In this document: positions 37,101 through 49,515 of the stretch, piece after piece
Layout of the letters: each line of letters starts with the position of its first letter
Numbering within the stretch: position 1 is the first letter of the stretch
NCBI GenBank assembly: GCA_022575985.1
Contig: JAKSXM010000272.1
Location: 6,944,001-7,008,000, forward strand
DNA: 64,000 bases
Direction of reading: 5' to 3'
DNA from: Anagrus nilaparvatae
Taxonomy: Eukaryota; Arthropoda; Insecta; Hymenoptera; Mymaridae
Notes under the pieces: model-generated
Told to the model about the DNA's origin: nothing
The model's database searches: none
The model's input: only the letters and a program-made list of their open reading frames with translations
Position numbers and translations under genes: made by a program

Positions 37101-37574
37101 TTCAAGGTATTTTTGCTTCATTGAGTAGGTTCTGAGATATAGAGTATACACCGTACACATCCACATAAGCATGTTAGAGGCATCGAAATGACCTAGGGAC
37201 CGAATTTCATCAAAATTCAAATTTTTTAGGACTTTTAAATATTTTGACCATGATTTAATCTATGTTTTGAGTATATTGAGTCATGGAATGTAGATTTTAC
37301 TACAGCTCGTTACCTGCAATAAATAATCAATAACCTATAAGACTAATAAAAATTATTTTAAAAAAATAATAATAATAACCACTTTTTATGTTATTAGTAA
37401 AAAAACCTACAAGCATAAATATACTGCAACACAAAGATATTTTTAATTTTTTAAATAACCAAATGAAATATATCCTTATAAAATTTAATGCTACGGAAAC
37501 GTAAACTGGCAAAAAAAAAATTAGAATTATAAAACGTTAATTAGAATGACTCCCAACATAAAAAACTTTTTTTT

Positions 37575-37640
37575 TCCCCATAGCGTGATCGAATTCGTCT
37601 GAGAAGAATGAACGCGCGATCCGGGCCATTCTTTTTTTTT
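37575..37640. other. GC-rich hairpin followed by a T run
   Basis: A CpG-bearing block of about 60 bp includes arms AAGAATG (37604-37610) and CATTCTT (37627-37633) around a GC-rich loop with GCGCGATCCGGG, followed by a long T run. A T run after a structured block resembles an RNA polymerase III terminator, but I see no A or B box, so an RNA gene is not claimed. Confidence 0.3.
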
Positions 37641-40249
37641 TTAATCCATTGGTTAAAAATTTACTAATAATTTTCAATTGCAGATCATCAGATTTTCTGG
37701 AATTAAATTTTATTAAAATTATTTAACTATTTCGATTACAAAATCAAAAGTTCGAAATTATTTTCAAGTGCAAAAAAAATTTTCTGGGTAAAATGTTATT
37801 TAAAATTTTAGCCAACTATTAGAAATAATAGAAACGATATGCAAGAAAGAAGTCTTGGTATCTTGAAATCTTTGATTAAATTAAAGTATCAATTATGTAT
37901 TCACAATCAGTACATAAAATATTCCTTATACCTAACTATTTTTATAAACAATGAACATTATTTTTAAAAAATAATAAGGAATACATGCAAAAAAGAAAAT
38001 TAATTTTAAATAATCGTTAAAGGGTGTAAATATTTTGCACTTTATATATAAGAATTATCATTAAGAAAATTTTTTGGGATAACTAAATTTACTTTTATTT
38101 TAAAATCATTTTATTTATAAGCTCGAGAGCGCATTTCTCTTGCGAGAAAAATTATTTAACATCTGTAAAGCTAGTTTAGATCTTGTGCCATGAAATTTTT
38201 ATTTACAATAATTGACAAACCCATAACTCGGGGGTTAAAATGCGGTAGCTGGAGTGCAAAAAAAGTGAGTGTAATTTTAATTTTTGTAGATAAGTAGAAA
38301 GATAAAATAAATATCAATAAAAGTAGAATTCTTTTAATAAAATAAAAAATTAAAATGTCATTTAATATATATTACGGGTTATAAAATAATGAACAATAAT
38401 GAGGCTTATTAAGCCAATCGTATAATACAAGCAAATAATAATGTTATTAAAATTATATACAAAATTATTTCATTTCCAAGAATATCTTTTACTACTAAAT
38501 ATAATTAAAATCTTTCTCTCGAAAAAGTTATAAAATTTCTGCTTTGAATTTATGAAATTTTTTGCATCAGTGTGTGTGTGTGTATGTGACAACGATCAGA
38601 CATAAATTTTAAGGGATAATTGCACTGTCAACGCACATAGAAAAACCAAACGATTACGATTAATTAATTTTATAATTTCACTGATATTTGGACATTTTGT
38701 TTCCGTTTCTTTCAAAGCTTTTATAAAAGTTTATATGCTCTATTTTAACATGTATTTATTAAATTTTATTGCAATAATTAAAACGATATAAAATCCATTA
38801 TCGTTATAATAAAATTTTAAAATTAATAATTTTAAATTACTTTCAAAATTATAAAAATAACCATGAAAAGGAAGAAGAAGAAGAAGAATTGCAGTAAAAT
38901 AAACATGATCAGTGTAAAAAAAACGAAGAAATTCAAGAAATCAAGTTATAAGAAAAAAAAAAAAAGGAAAAGATTAACCAATGCTCTATGCGATATCCCA
39001 TTAATTAAAGCGCTCCAGATGTTCGGAATTACTTTGTCTCCACTTCGTTTTCTATATAAAACCCTTTTTTTTCATCGTCTTCATCTTCTTCTTTTCACAC
39101 TGAAAGAAATGAGAAATGAGAAATTCTTGGCTTTTAATTTTGACTTAAAATATAATTTTTGCATTGATTTTATTATAGGTAATATAAAATGCTTTTTTAA
39201 TTCCATAAAATCAACATTTATTTTATTATAAATAAAACGTATTTTAAATTTAATAGGTTAATAAAAAGCTATAAAATAAAAAAAAAGTGCATTATAAAAA
39301 TAAATACATATAAAATTGACTAATAATAAACGAGTATGCAAACATCAATTCAAGGATGGACGCATGGAGAATTTTATAGTTCTGTGATGAATTTTATAGA
39401 GGTGCTACAGGTTACTACTGATGACTTTGATACTATAAAATTTATATAAAAAGGTTATATCTCCTGTAATTAAAAGCTTATTTATGTATTCCGTATAAAT
39501 TTTCCCCAAATCGATTTCTACAATTTTATGTACGTGATCAAAAAGATGTACTCTAAAATTTATCAAATGTGATAAGAATCTTTTATTTTACAACTTGAGA
39601 GGATTGTAATAAAAATTTCGTGATATCTTTTGGGTATTGGCGCCAATAATCTATGAGGTGAATGCCCAAACATTTTTAATGGTAGTAAATGTTTATTATA
39701 AAAAGAGGTCGTAAATTTGACAGCTACAAGGTTCTCCAGAAAATATATTTTACCACCCCTTGCATGATTAGATATTCTTGAGGATTCACCTTGAAGAGAA
39801 TATTTGAATGGGGCTTTGATACGTCTGCGTACTTGAAATTCACGGATGTAGTTTTGCGTCTTAAATAATTTAATTTTAAAATACGTTATTAAAAAAGGTC
39901 TTTTGTTTCTTTGCAAATTCTGTAATATTTTTATAAAGTAAGTTGAAATTGACACCAGCCAATATATGTACTTAGCATCGTTATATTACTTGTTTCCGCT
40001 ATAAGCGCGATACCAAATCTCCGTCATTATCTTAAAAAAAGAAGAAAAAAAATATGAAATAATAACACAACGTATTATATTTTTCTTTATTGAATTTATG
40101 CCTTAATTATATCAATTATCCAATTAAAAAAAGCGAGATTGGTAAGGAATTTTTGATTAGATCTTAAATAAATTAATTAAGGTGGCGAAGAAACGAAAGC
40201 AATCAATATAAATCATTTAATTTCATATTATGGCATATTTACCGGAAAC
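37641..40249. other. AT-rich non-coding DNA
   Basis: A GT microsatellite lies at 38571-38583, and one copy of the dispersed motif is present. Two longer open frames (38863-39231 plus, lysine-rich; 39563-39955 minus, without an ATG start) have no recognisable domain and are not called as genes. Confidence 0.5.
38115..38150 (+). repeat. Dispersed 39-bp motif, copy 4
   Basis: TTATAAGCTCG followed by GCATTTCTCTTGCGAGAAAA. The core TTCTC-TTGC-GAGAA is self-complementary. Confidence 0.5.
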
Positions 40250-40294
40250 GTCGCGACACTCGTTGATTTCTGCTTCTCTCGCCCACATGATACG

Positions 40295-40333
40295 TTATGA
40301 TGATATTGCCTGCATCTGGTAATATCATCATAA
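40295..40333. other. Hairpin with 16-bp arms
   Basis: Arms TTATGATGATATTGCC (40295-40310) and GGTAATATCATCATAA (40318-40333) pair fully, apart from one G-U (or A-C) pair, around a 7-nt loop. The arms are shorter than a typical microRNA precursor, though some extra pairing of TACG/TAACG outside could extend them. I recognise no known microRNA seed. Confidence 0.4.
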
Positions 40334-40869
40334 TATAATATAACGCATCCGCAATTGTTAACAAATTTTTTAATAAAACTCACATATCGTTGCTGGCAAG
40401 AAATTCTTCTTATTCAATTATACTTAAATTTTAAAAAAAATATATACAAGTTATATGGAACGCAATTGATATATACTAATTTGTAAAAATTACAACTAAT
40501 ATAATACGAGAAAATATTCTCCTCATTTATTCAGGCCGAATAATAATAAGCGCAGTTAAGTGTTAAATTTATCACGTATTCCATTTTTTTATTTTTTCTC
40601 ATTTTTTAATAACTCAATTGAATGCATATTTTCATCAGAACTAAAATACACAAGATATTGGATTTCACGAATCTCGAAATAAAGATATTCAAAAGCCTAT
40701 TAAAATAAAGTCACTCTGATGATGAGATATTTAATAATTTTCTTGCTGCAAGAAGGAAGAAAAAAGAGATCTCCAAGACGAATAAAAGAGACCGCGCGCT
40801 TGAAAAGCGATACGCGTTTCTGTCAGGGTCTTTCTTATTTTCTTATAAATATTATACTCGTGAAATGAG

Positions 40870-40890
40870 CGACATTGTCTTTTAATGTCG
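40870..40890. other. Short hairpin CGACATT/AATGTCG
   Basis: Perfect 7-bp arms around a 7-nt loop, extended by GAG/CTC after a 2-nt bulge, within the CpG-rich region. Confidence 0.35.
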
Positions 40891-40980
40891 GTCTCGTCGC
40901 GTTAATAAGTGTACGTTTTCTTTCTACTAGGAGAAATAGATTCTTCTAAGTCCCCGGACAAAATAGTTGACCGGAACGAT

Positions 40981-40988
40981 TATAAAAG
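40981..40988 (+). promoter_or_regulatory. Candidate TATA box
   Basis: TATAAAAG lies in a GC-bearing context (preceded by CGGAACGAT, followed by CGCGAAAG) inside the CpG-rich region. TATA-like strings are frequent in this window; context is the only added support. Confidence 0.25.
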
Positions 40989-41104
40989 CGCGAAAGTATA
41001 GGTGACTTTAATGTATAATACATAAAGATGCAACTTTGCGTGTAAATAAAATAGTGTAAATACTCAAGGAAATATTTATTTATATTATTTTTTATGTTTT
41101 ACAC

Positions 41105-41190
41105 TCGTTGTCGCTCTGTTAGCGCGAGCGCTGGCCGCGTCCGGCCGTGTCATTACTCCCATTCACGATACTCGTTAGCGCGCTCGCGCA
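41105..41190. promoter_or_regulatory. Very GC-rich patch with inverted GCGCGAGCG
   Basis: About 85 bp contain GCGCGAGCGCTGGCCGCG, CCGGCC and GTTAGCGCGCTCGCGC. GCGCGAGCG at 41122-41130 and its complement CGCTCGCGC at 41181-41189 form a 9-bp inverted repeat. Among the most GC-rich short segments in the window. Probable regulatory or structural element. Confidence 0.4.
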
Positions 41191-41574
41191 TAAACGACTT
41201 GGATATCCTAATAACAGGAGATTTTAACTTTTTTTCCTTTTTTCATTCCTATCAATAATTCATACCCGACATGAACGCAAATTTTTATTTTTAATTATGC
41301 AATTGTCTTAATGACTATATTGGAATCGTGATTTGTACTAACTACTGTGTTCATTTTTAAAAAAAAGCATTTTTTATGCGAGAATGATACGAGATTTACC
41401 CTAACATTTTACTAAAGTCTTTTTTAGGGTCCTTGAAAACATTGGAAAAGTTCAATAATCACTAACAATATCTTGATTCTAAACCTTTTTTTCGGTTTTG
41501 ACCTCTTCTTATGATCAAAAACATAAATATAATAGAGTTACTTAAGATATGAAAATTCTCATCTATTTAGACAA

Positions 41575-41690
41575 TGTAAAGGCAACAGAATTTCTGGGAC
41601 CTAAGTTTTTGTCACCGAATGAAAATTTATGAAATATTTGATTCGATTTTTGGATTCCTTAAATTTTAGATATTTCTGAAACACTATAAA
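41575..41690 (+). repeat. Dispersed repeat family C, copy 1
   Basis: AACAGAATTTCTGGGACC, TTTTTGTCACCGAATGAAAA and GGATTCCTTAAATTTT recur, in order, on the minus strand at 54250-54372 and, more diverged, on the plus strand at 54000-54120. Confidence 0.6.
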
Positions 41691-42430
41691 AAAAAAAAAT
41701 AATAAAAAACAATAAATTTTTTTTTGTTCAGCCTGACAGAAATTTTTTAAAATTTGCCTTAAAAAGGGGTTTAATGGTAATTTTCAAGTAGTACAAAGTT
41801 TTACTTTTTATGTTTAAAATAGAATTTTTATTCATGAAATAAAGTACATATTAATTTGTCTATTGAATATCAATAAAAATGATCAAATAATAAATTTTTT
41901 AAAATATTTTTTAGCGTAGAAAATAATTACAGATGCAAGAACTCAAAATATGTAATTCTATTTCAGTGGAAAATTAAGATCTTTTAGGGAAAAATCCTTA
42001 ACACGTTGGCTGTGTCATAGGTGTAATACGCCCATGTTTTTCGGGTCCTGTAAACAAAATTTTTTTCCATGTATTCATGTGGGTATTGGATCAGTTATCT
42101 AAATATCTATCATATATTTTTGGCGTAAAAAGAATATAGGTGTACTTCACTCATTATCTCGATTTAAGTTGACTAAACTTCCGAATGTTTTTACTTTGAT
42201 TATTATACCTTCATGATTAATATTTCTTCGTGAATTTAATTTATAGCTCCCAAAATTTTGAGAATTTAACGTCTTTCAAAATTAGTCGAGTCCGAGTGTC
42301 AGTTAAGAATAGAAACAGAGCCTCTGCAATGTATACCAGGTATATGCCTAATGTTTATATATATTACCAATATTACTTTAATTTTTCTTATAATTTTAAT
42401 TTCATTAGATGATTGAGCATACTGCTTAAT

Positions 42431-42466
42431 TTATAGCATTGTAAATGCATTTCTCTTTCGAGAAAA
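42431..42466 (+). repeat. Dispersed 39-bp motif, copy 5
   Basis: TTATAGCATTG followed by GCATTTCTCTTTCGAGAAAA. The core TTCTC-TTTC-GAGAA is self-complementary. Confidence 0.55.
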
Positions 42467-45313
42467 ATATATCATTTTTGGTATTGATCGTGAGTATTCG
42501 TTTATTTTTATTCTAAACGTCTTTTAATTATTGGATTAAATGCAAAATTTTACAGGTTATGAATTAAAAGTGATTGTTTGTAAAAAAATGTGAAAATAAA
42601 ATTTAAATGTACTCACATAAATGAGTAAAAAAAACTGTGTTATAAAGAAGAGAGAAATGTAACCTTGACAAAGAAATAATTTGGAAAAAGTAAAAATATA
42701 AATTTAAAATTTTGAAGTTTAGTGAATGTATTTCTATATATAGAGCTGATATAATTTTTACATGAAAAAGTAAAATAAAAAATAATTTAAACTGAATTAA
42801 TAATGTGTACTGACGACAATTTAAGATAGAAATTCATTAAGAGAACGGGAAAAGCTTAACCGTGACTACTCTTTAAAAGATGAAGCTTTATTCAAAGCTT
42901 TTGGACACTCGCCATATTCGTGATATCTAACAAATCAACACTACGTATAAATAGTTATAATACATTAACTTAAAAAATACGTCGATTACGGTTAAATTAA
43001 GAATAAAAAAAATATAAATTATGAATTGTAGTAGCTAATGTTGTCTAGTTCTCAACCTTATTTTAGTTCTCCTCTCTCTCTCTCTCTGATATTTATAATA
43101 AAGACAGACGAAGCGCAACGAGACATATTATAGACCACATAGGTGGAAAAAGATTGTATACTACTATAAAAGTTAAACAATTTCCCACAGATCAAATACT
43201 TTTTTTCTCCTTTTTTTTACTCTAAATCATATACGCGTAAATTATATATTGTTTACGTTTAAAGAATAAGAAGAAGAAGAAGGAAAAAAAAATTGTCAAG
43301 AATTTGAAAATACACTAAAAATATATATATAAAAAGAGAAATAATTCAATAAGAATTATTTGAATAGCGTATTATTTTGACGCTTTAAATTATCAACGGT
43401 AAATATAAAACTAAAGAGTTTTTATAAAAGTATTTTTAGAATGATGTATGATATTCATTTGATTTCAAATATTAGTCTTGAAAATTTTTGCTTATGAATC
43501 TTATTCTATATTTATTTTTCGACAAAGTTCATTATATTGACCAAACTCTATTAACGTTTTTATTTTAAAACTTTTTTACTAAATTTACATTCTTTTATTA
43601 TTATTTTTTTTGCATCTTTTTTAAAAATATCTTAATTTAATATGCGTTTATAAATAAATTTTTATCCAAAATACTATTATTTATCTTTTATTCTTTCATA
43701 AATTTAATTTTTATTTTAAAATTTAGATGATAGTGTGTGTCCAAAAAGTAATTAAATTAACAATAATTATACAAAACTATAATCAAATATATAAAAATAC
43801 GAAATCGTAAGCAAACAAAATTATTTTTTTCATACGAATAATGAAATATTTTACAATTTTTTGAAGGGAAGGTACATAAATTCTCTTATTATTTCCATGC
43901 TTTATCCCGCTTTATCCCTTCCAAGAATTCCTACCCTCGGAAATTGTTCTCACAAGTGAAAAGAGTTTCCAAACCTATTTAAGGAGCCATATAATTAATA
44001 TTCATTATCTTGCTAAAACTTAAACTATCAAATATTAATTGTTCAGAAAATTTCATTTTATAAAAATAGGCAACATTATAAATATTGGATTCTATGATTT
44101 TATTTTTGTAGGCAGCATTATAAATATTAGATTCTTCAATTCCAATTTGTAATTGTATAAAAAATTGAGAATAGAAACGAGTCGTACAATAAAGTCAGCG
44201 CATGAAGGTAATAGTAGTAGTTTTCCTTTAATTAGATAAATTTAAACGTATGTACAAAGTCTATTTATGATCGCATTCACACGACTTTCTAAAATTGCAG
44301 TTAGGTATATATTTAATCAAATGATTGTCGTGCATATAAAAATTTTCATAAAACGGTAAAAACGAAGCTATATATGTACTAAAACAGTCATCATAACAAT
44401 TGTTTAAATTTTTATATTTTATAATTGATGTCTACTTTTTTTTCTATATGTTATTATGATTTTTCACAAGCAACAAAAAAATATAATAAACAACTTTTTA
44501 TGAAACAACTAGACCATGTCTTTGTGGTATCTTTTTTTTTTTTAAGAAAAAATATTATTATTCAAGAGAATGCTTCGTTTAATAAATATATAATTATTGA
44601 TAAACTTTATAATGAGTTGAATTGCTCACGCACGAAACGATTGTTTTATTTCTTATAAGTGCAAAAAAAAAATTATGTTTATTTATTTATTTATTATAAA
44701 AATAAAATATTTTTTTTTTTGCAAGAAAAAGGAAACGCCATGTAAGTAATAATATTTAATGTGCTTGCTAAGTAAAGTGTAATCGGACATCGTTATACAT
44801 TAAAAAAGTATACTTTATTCTTATCTTCGATTATTCGAGTGCATCGCATGGGATTATATTTTTTATTTTTTTTATCGGACTTGGATTCATCTATATGACT
44901 GTTTTTTAATTTTTAATTCAATTCAATTTTTATAATTAAAATTTATTTTTTTAAAGGATTGAATTTTCGCGATTAAAGGAAGTAATTTATTACATTTATA
45001 AATACGGATATATATGTATGTGTGTATGTAATTTTTTTTTAATTCAATGAGTGTAATAATAATAATTTCTCTACATTAATATATTATAAAATATGATTAT
45101 TTATTTATTATTTTTAGATATAATTATGTGTTTCCGGTATATTAACAAAATTAATAGCATTTCTATTTTTTATTTTATAATTGTCTTTTTTTATTTTAAA
45201 TTCAAAAATCAATATTTCTTTTCAAAAGTTCGAAAACTATTTTATTTTCTTAGAGACTCGTGTATTTTATTCACGTAAAAATATACTCAAAACAATTATG
45301 ATTATAAATATGA

Positions 45314-45351
45314 ATTCTCGAAAGAGAAATGACTTTAGAAATCTATATAAG
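45314..45351 (-). repeat. Dispersed 39-bp motif, copy 6
   Basis: On the minus strand it reads CTTATATAGATTTC, then TCATTTCTCTTTCGAGAAT. Confidence 0.6.
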
Positions 45352-48300
45352 AAACTATGGTACATTTTACAAGACTATCTCAATCTCAATTTAATTATCT
45401 CTAGTTACAGTAATTAAATATATGTATACACATTTTTGGATAAAATACAGAAATTAAATTGCTGGGCTTAATATTATTAAAATTTCTCAGCAACTTTGAT
45501 TATAAATATTTAAATATCTTCTTACGAATTCCTCCATTTATTATCTGGTTTTCTAATATTGAAATTTACAATTTTATAAGGACCATTAGAACATTCTAAG
45601 ATATAAATGAACTATCTGTAACAATTAAATAGCCAAATTATTATAATTTTGAACGAATTAGTACAATTTAGTGACAAAACAATAATGGAAAAAATTCATG
45701 AAATATCCTATTTAATAAAAATTATTTATAAGGAAAAAATAACTTTTACTTTCTTGCACAGATAAAATTATGAAGAATAAAAAATATAATCTTTATAAAT
45801 AATAATAATTAAACACATGTTCTCATATAAGAAAAAATATTATAAAAATGAATATAATCCAGATAATCGTTAGAACGTGAATAAAAATAAAATTATTGAA
45901 AAACATAACAAGTAAATAATGCATAAATAAATCAAGTACACGTATAAATATAAAATAAGATTAATAAAACAAGCGCATACTTAACGATTATTTTAATTAG
46001 ACGGTTAATAGAGAAAAATTATTCGCGCTGTTGCTTATAAATAAAAACGTCTTGCATCGATTCTTTAAGGCTTAGGGAATTCGGAAAAACTCGGCCTCCC
46101 ATATTTATAATGTTTTTAGATCGTCGATAAATAAAAAATAAAAAAAAAAAAAAACCTTAAGGCTATATTATATAAAAAAATATTCGCCAAAGATCAAGAT
46201 CGTGTGTGCAGGACGCGATGAGACGACGTATATATGCTTCTTCCTGTTACTTTTTTTTTTCTTTTTCATTGCGCATTAACGCGCAGTCAGTTGAATTATA
46301 AAAAGGAATAAATTAACGTCTTTAAACGGGGGTGATGGGAGCAGTTTGCGTGCAGCGAAAAAAACTACATATTTATTCATAAATAATTTATTCAGCTTTG
46401 TGGTTTTGGCAAAATATCAATAATAACCTGATCATTGGCCGATTAATTCTCTTAGACAACAAATAAAAGCTAAGAATGCTAATGAATGTTGAAAAGATAA
46501 TTTTCATCGTAAATAGTCTACTCTGCTCTCTATATTTCGATAAAACTATCTTCGAGTATAATATAATATCCAAAAATAAAATCTACAGCCAAAGCCAACT
46601 AAAAAGAGAGTTAGAGAGAGACAGAATCTAATGATGATGGGATTGTGCTTTTTTTTCCTCATTGAATTTGAATATTCATAGAGAATAAAAAAAAAGAAGA
46701 ATCTCAGAGATCGGATGTAATAGAATTTAAATTAACAACCGAGAGCTTTCTTTTTTGGAACGAAAAATTGTTACTTTCTATATCGATATAAAATCTTTTA
46801 ACTAATATAATTAACTTTATTTTATACATTTTTACATAAAAAAAGGAATAATTAATTTTAAATTAAGCTTTTTTTATTACAATTTTTATATGCACGATGC
46901 TTGATAAAATAAAAAACGTAATTTATATGTATATGTAGAAAATATTTTAAATTAATTTGTAATTTAAATAAATTATGCTGCATCTACCCCTTTTTTTGTA
47001 CGATAATTAATTAATGATAAATAATTTTTGCTTTTTTATAAATGAATTTGTGCCTAATAATTATCAATTTGAAACTTGAAGCTTTTGGTCTTAAATCTCC
47101 AGGCACCTCTTTTGTAAGTAGTACGAGTCAATAACAGTTTGATATTATTGGCTCTGCCTGTCTCAATTCCCACGTATTAAGATGAAGACATAAATCTAAC
47201 AAGACTGCAGATAAATCTGATTTACATAACTAAAATCAGTCAAAATTTGCTAAATAAATAATAATTTCAAGCAAGCTCTTATAATAATGTAAATAAATTC
47301 AAGATTTATGATTCCTCGTACAAAAATAATATCATATTTCACTTGATTTTTTATTTTTTCTTATTTAAAACCCTTTTTTTCCTGAAAAATTTATACACAT
47401 TGCTGTAAAATCGGTTGAAGTAAGTATTTAGCCTTGTTAAATACATTGCTAATATTTACATTCGTGTAAAAAATAAATGTAAAAAAAAAAAAATTAATCT
47501 AAGATAAGTAAGTTAAATTAGTAAACGAGACATGATTTTTTTTTATTTACTTATGTGTTGTATTTTACACCTGTAAATTTTATTATATTTATTAAATATG
47601 ACATTTTTTCTCGGTTTTTTTTTTTTATTTTTTAATATTAAATATTTATTCGTATGTGTTTTTTTAAAATAAAATACTGTCAACATTATATATTTTAATA
47701 AATAAACAATAAAAATAATTTTATATTTTCGTTTCATCATTTACATAATTTTTTGAAATTTTTTTTTATCAGACTTTTATTTATGTATTAATAAATCAGG
47801 TCAAAAAATAAAAATTTCTTTTAATTTTATTATTTATTTGCGTAAATATTCATAAATATTTTTATGGATTAAATTATTTGACTCATGTTATGTGCAGAAA
47901 TAGGTATTTTTAATTTATAAAAAAATTTAGTTTTGTACATTTAGACTATTGAGGCTGTTTTGATATTGCAGCTAGAAAATATCTTTTTAGGGTATAAGAA
48001 GAAAAAAAATATTTTCTAATTTAAAAAATTATTTGAGATAAAGCTGGGAACATTTTTACTAATTAATTTTTAACATATTTATTTATAGAAGAAACATTAG
48101 ACTACTTGAAATTAATAATTTCTTATGTATTAAGACTAATATTTCCATAACAATTGATTAGTCTAAAAAAATATTATTTTATATCTTCAGTAATAATTAG
48201 ACTCTAAAACATCCGATCCTTTCCAGTCAATAGGTAAAAAATTGGGTAACAAATAGGGAAATTTTTTACAGCCTACATTAACGTATTTTAATGTTTAACT

Positions 48301-49109
48301 ATCTATATTTGACCCCAAAAATATTTAAAAAAATTAAAAATTTTTTACAAGCCCATATAGAACAAAAAACACTATAAATATTCATAAAGGGATGCTATTA
48401 CATAATAAAATTAAGAAAAACAAACGAAACCTGTACACCTGATAAAAAAAATCCGAACGGAATTCTGCTTCTGTGATTGTCGAGTCATCATCATGTTTCT
48501 TTGATATATAGGATATTTTATTATTTGACATTTCAATTGTTCACCGGAATTTGTGGTCTACTAAAAAATAAATTATAATTGAATTAGTTATTTATTTTTT
48601 ATTTATATAAGAATTTCAAAATGACAATCGTTATACTTTTAAATTACTACACGTTATCGAGGAAAAAAATAGAGAAAGCGTAAAACGAACTATTATATTC
48701 TTTTAAAAGTAATTTTGATAATACGGAAATGTCATTCAAACATAAAAGATTTTTCATAAAAAAAATAATCACATACTATATGGATACTTTGCAAATTTTA
48801 AGAAATTTTAGGTTTTTTTTATAATTTTTTTTGCAATATATGAAAACTTTTCAATTCTTTTGGATTCTAGATAATGTAAACCAATATAATCAATATATAA
48901 AAGAATAGAAAAATATTAATTTTGCAAAACTCGATATATTGTGAAAGTATTCTTACTTTTTTCTAGGCATATAACTTTTGGGTAAGCTTTGCAGGATTTG
49001 TGTGAAAATATTAGTACATATTTCAAAAAATATTGTTTTTTGATTTGGAGCTTTCAGATTAGCGTATTAGATTTTTTTATTGAATGGAAATAATTTATAA
49101 AACAAGTAA

Positions 49110-49515
49110 TTTAGGCCTGAGTAGGACTTCCTTATTGCGGTATGACGAGTATATATATCAGAAATATATGGGATTCCTATTCTAACTTAGCACCAAGGGG
49201 TTAAGATGAAAAACGTAAATACTTGTGCATACGTAGTCTAAATTAAATTTTGAACCTCAGAATCGAATTTTGCGATAAATTTCCCTAAATCACCTTTGAG
49301 GAAAATATTTTTTACGACAAAATAAGTATTTGGCAGCAAAAATAAGAATATTTTTAGTAAATTTTTTAAAATAGGCTAAAAATACAAAAATAGCTGCTGA
49401 AAATGATTCGACTCATAAAACTAAACTTATTTTAAGTTGTACTTTGGAAAAAAAAAATAGTTTGGGTTACTTCTTGCGACTCTTCAGACCAAATTGGACC
49501 CAGATAGGATAGAAT
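49110..49515 (+). repeat. Dispersed repeat family A, copy 3
   Basis: GCCTGAGTAGGA, AAATTTTGAACCTCAGAAT, GTATTTGGCAGCAAAAATA, ATAGCTGCTGAAAA and TGGACCCAGATAGGATAG follow the order of copies 1 and 2. Non-coding. Confidence 0.65.

Larger units (their letters stand above)
29142..37574. other. Long non-coding stretch with old repeats
   Basis: No supported gene. 29640-30790 is less AT-biased and reads like degraded transposon DNA; the open frames of 62-96 codons there overlap on both strands and show no conserved pattern. About 33010-33080 is a small GC-rich patch. 37030-37310 is also less AT-biased but has no coding frame. The remainder is simple A/T-rich sequence. Confidence 0.5.
40250..41200. 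promoter_or_regulatory. CpG-rich candidate regulatory region
   Basis: Over about 950 bp this region repeatedly shows CpG-bearing blocks (GTCGCGACACTCG, GATACGCGTTTC, GGTCTCGTCGCG, CCCCGGACAAAATAG, GGCCGCGTCCGGCC) in DNA that is otherwise A/T-rich. It includes hairpins at 40295-40333 and 40870-40890, a TATAAAAG at 40981 and a very GC-rich patch at 41105-41190. A promoter, enhancer or non-coding RNA gene is plausible. No protein-coding exon is visible next to it. Confidence 0.4.
41201..49109. other. Long AT-rich non-coding stretch
   Basis: No gene is supported. It contains a family C repeat, two dispersed-motif copies, a CT microsatellite at 43070-43087 and a small GC-richer patch at about 46190-46360. 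The open frames (60-78 codons) are low complexity. Confidence 0.5.

Noticed and set aside
38863..39231. 122-codon lysine-rich open frame
   Set aside because: The first third is an A-rich tract read as lysine and the rest is low complexity. It looks like a compositional artefact.
39563..39955. 130-codon open frame on the minus strand
   Set aside because: It opens at GTG rather than ATG, has no recognisable domain, and nothing flanks it that suggests exons. It could be an exon fragment, but I cannot support it.
46281..46304. Candidate core promoter with TCAGTT and TATAAAAA
   Set aside because: The initiator-like string precedes the TATA-like string on the same strand, the wrong order, and both are common in this DNA.
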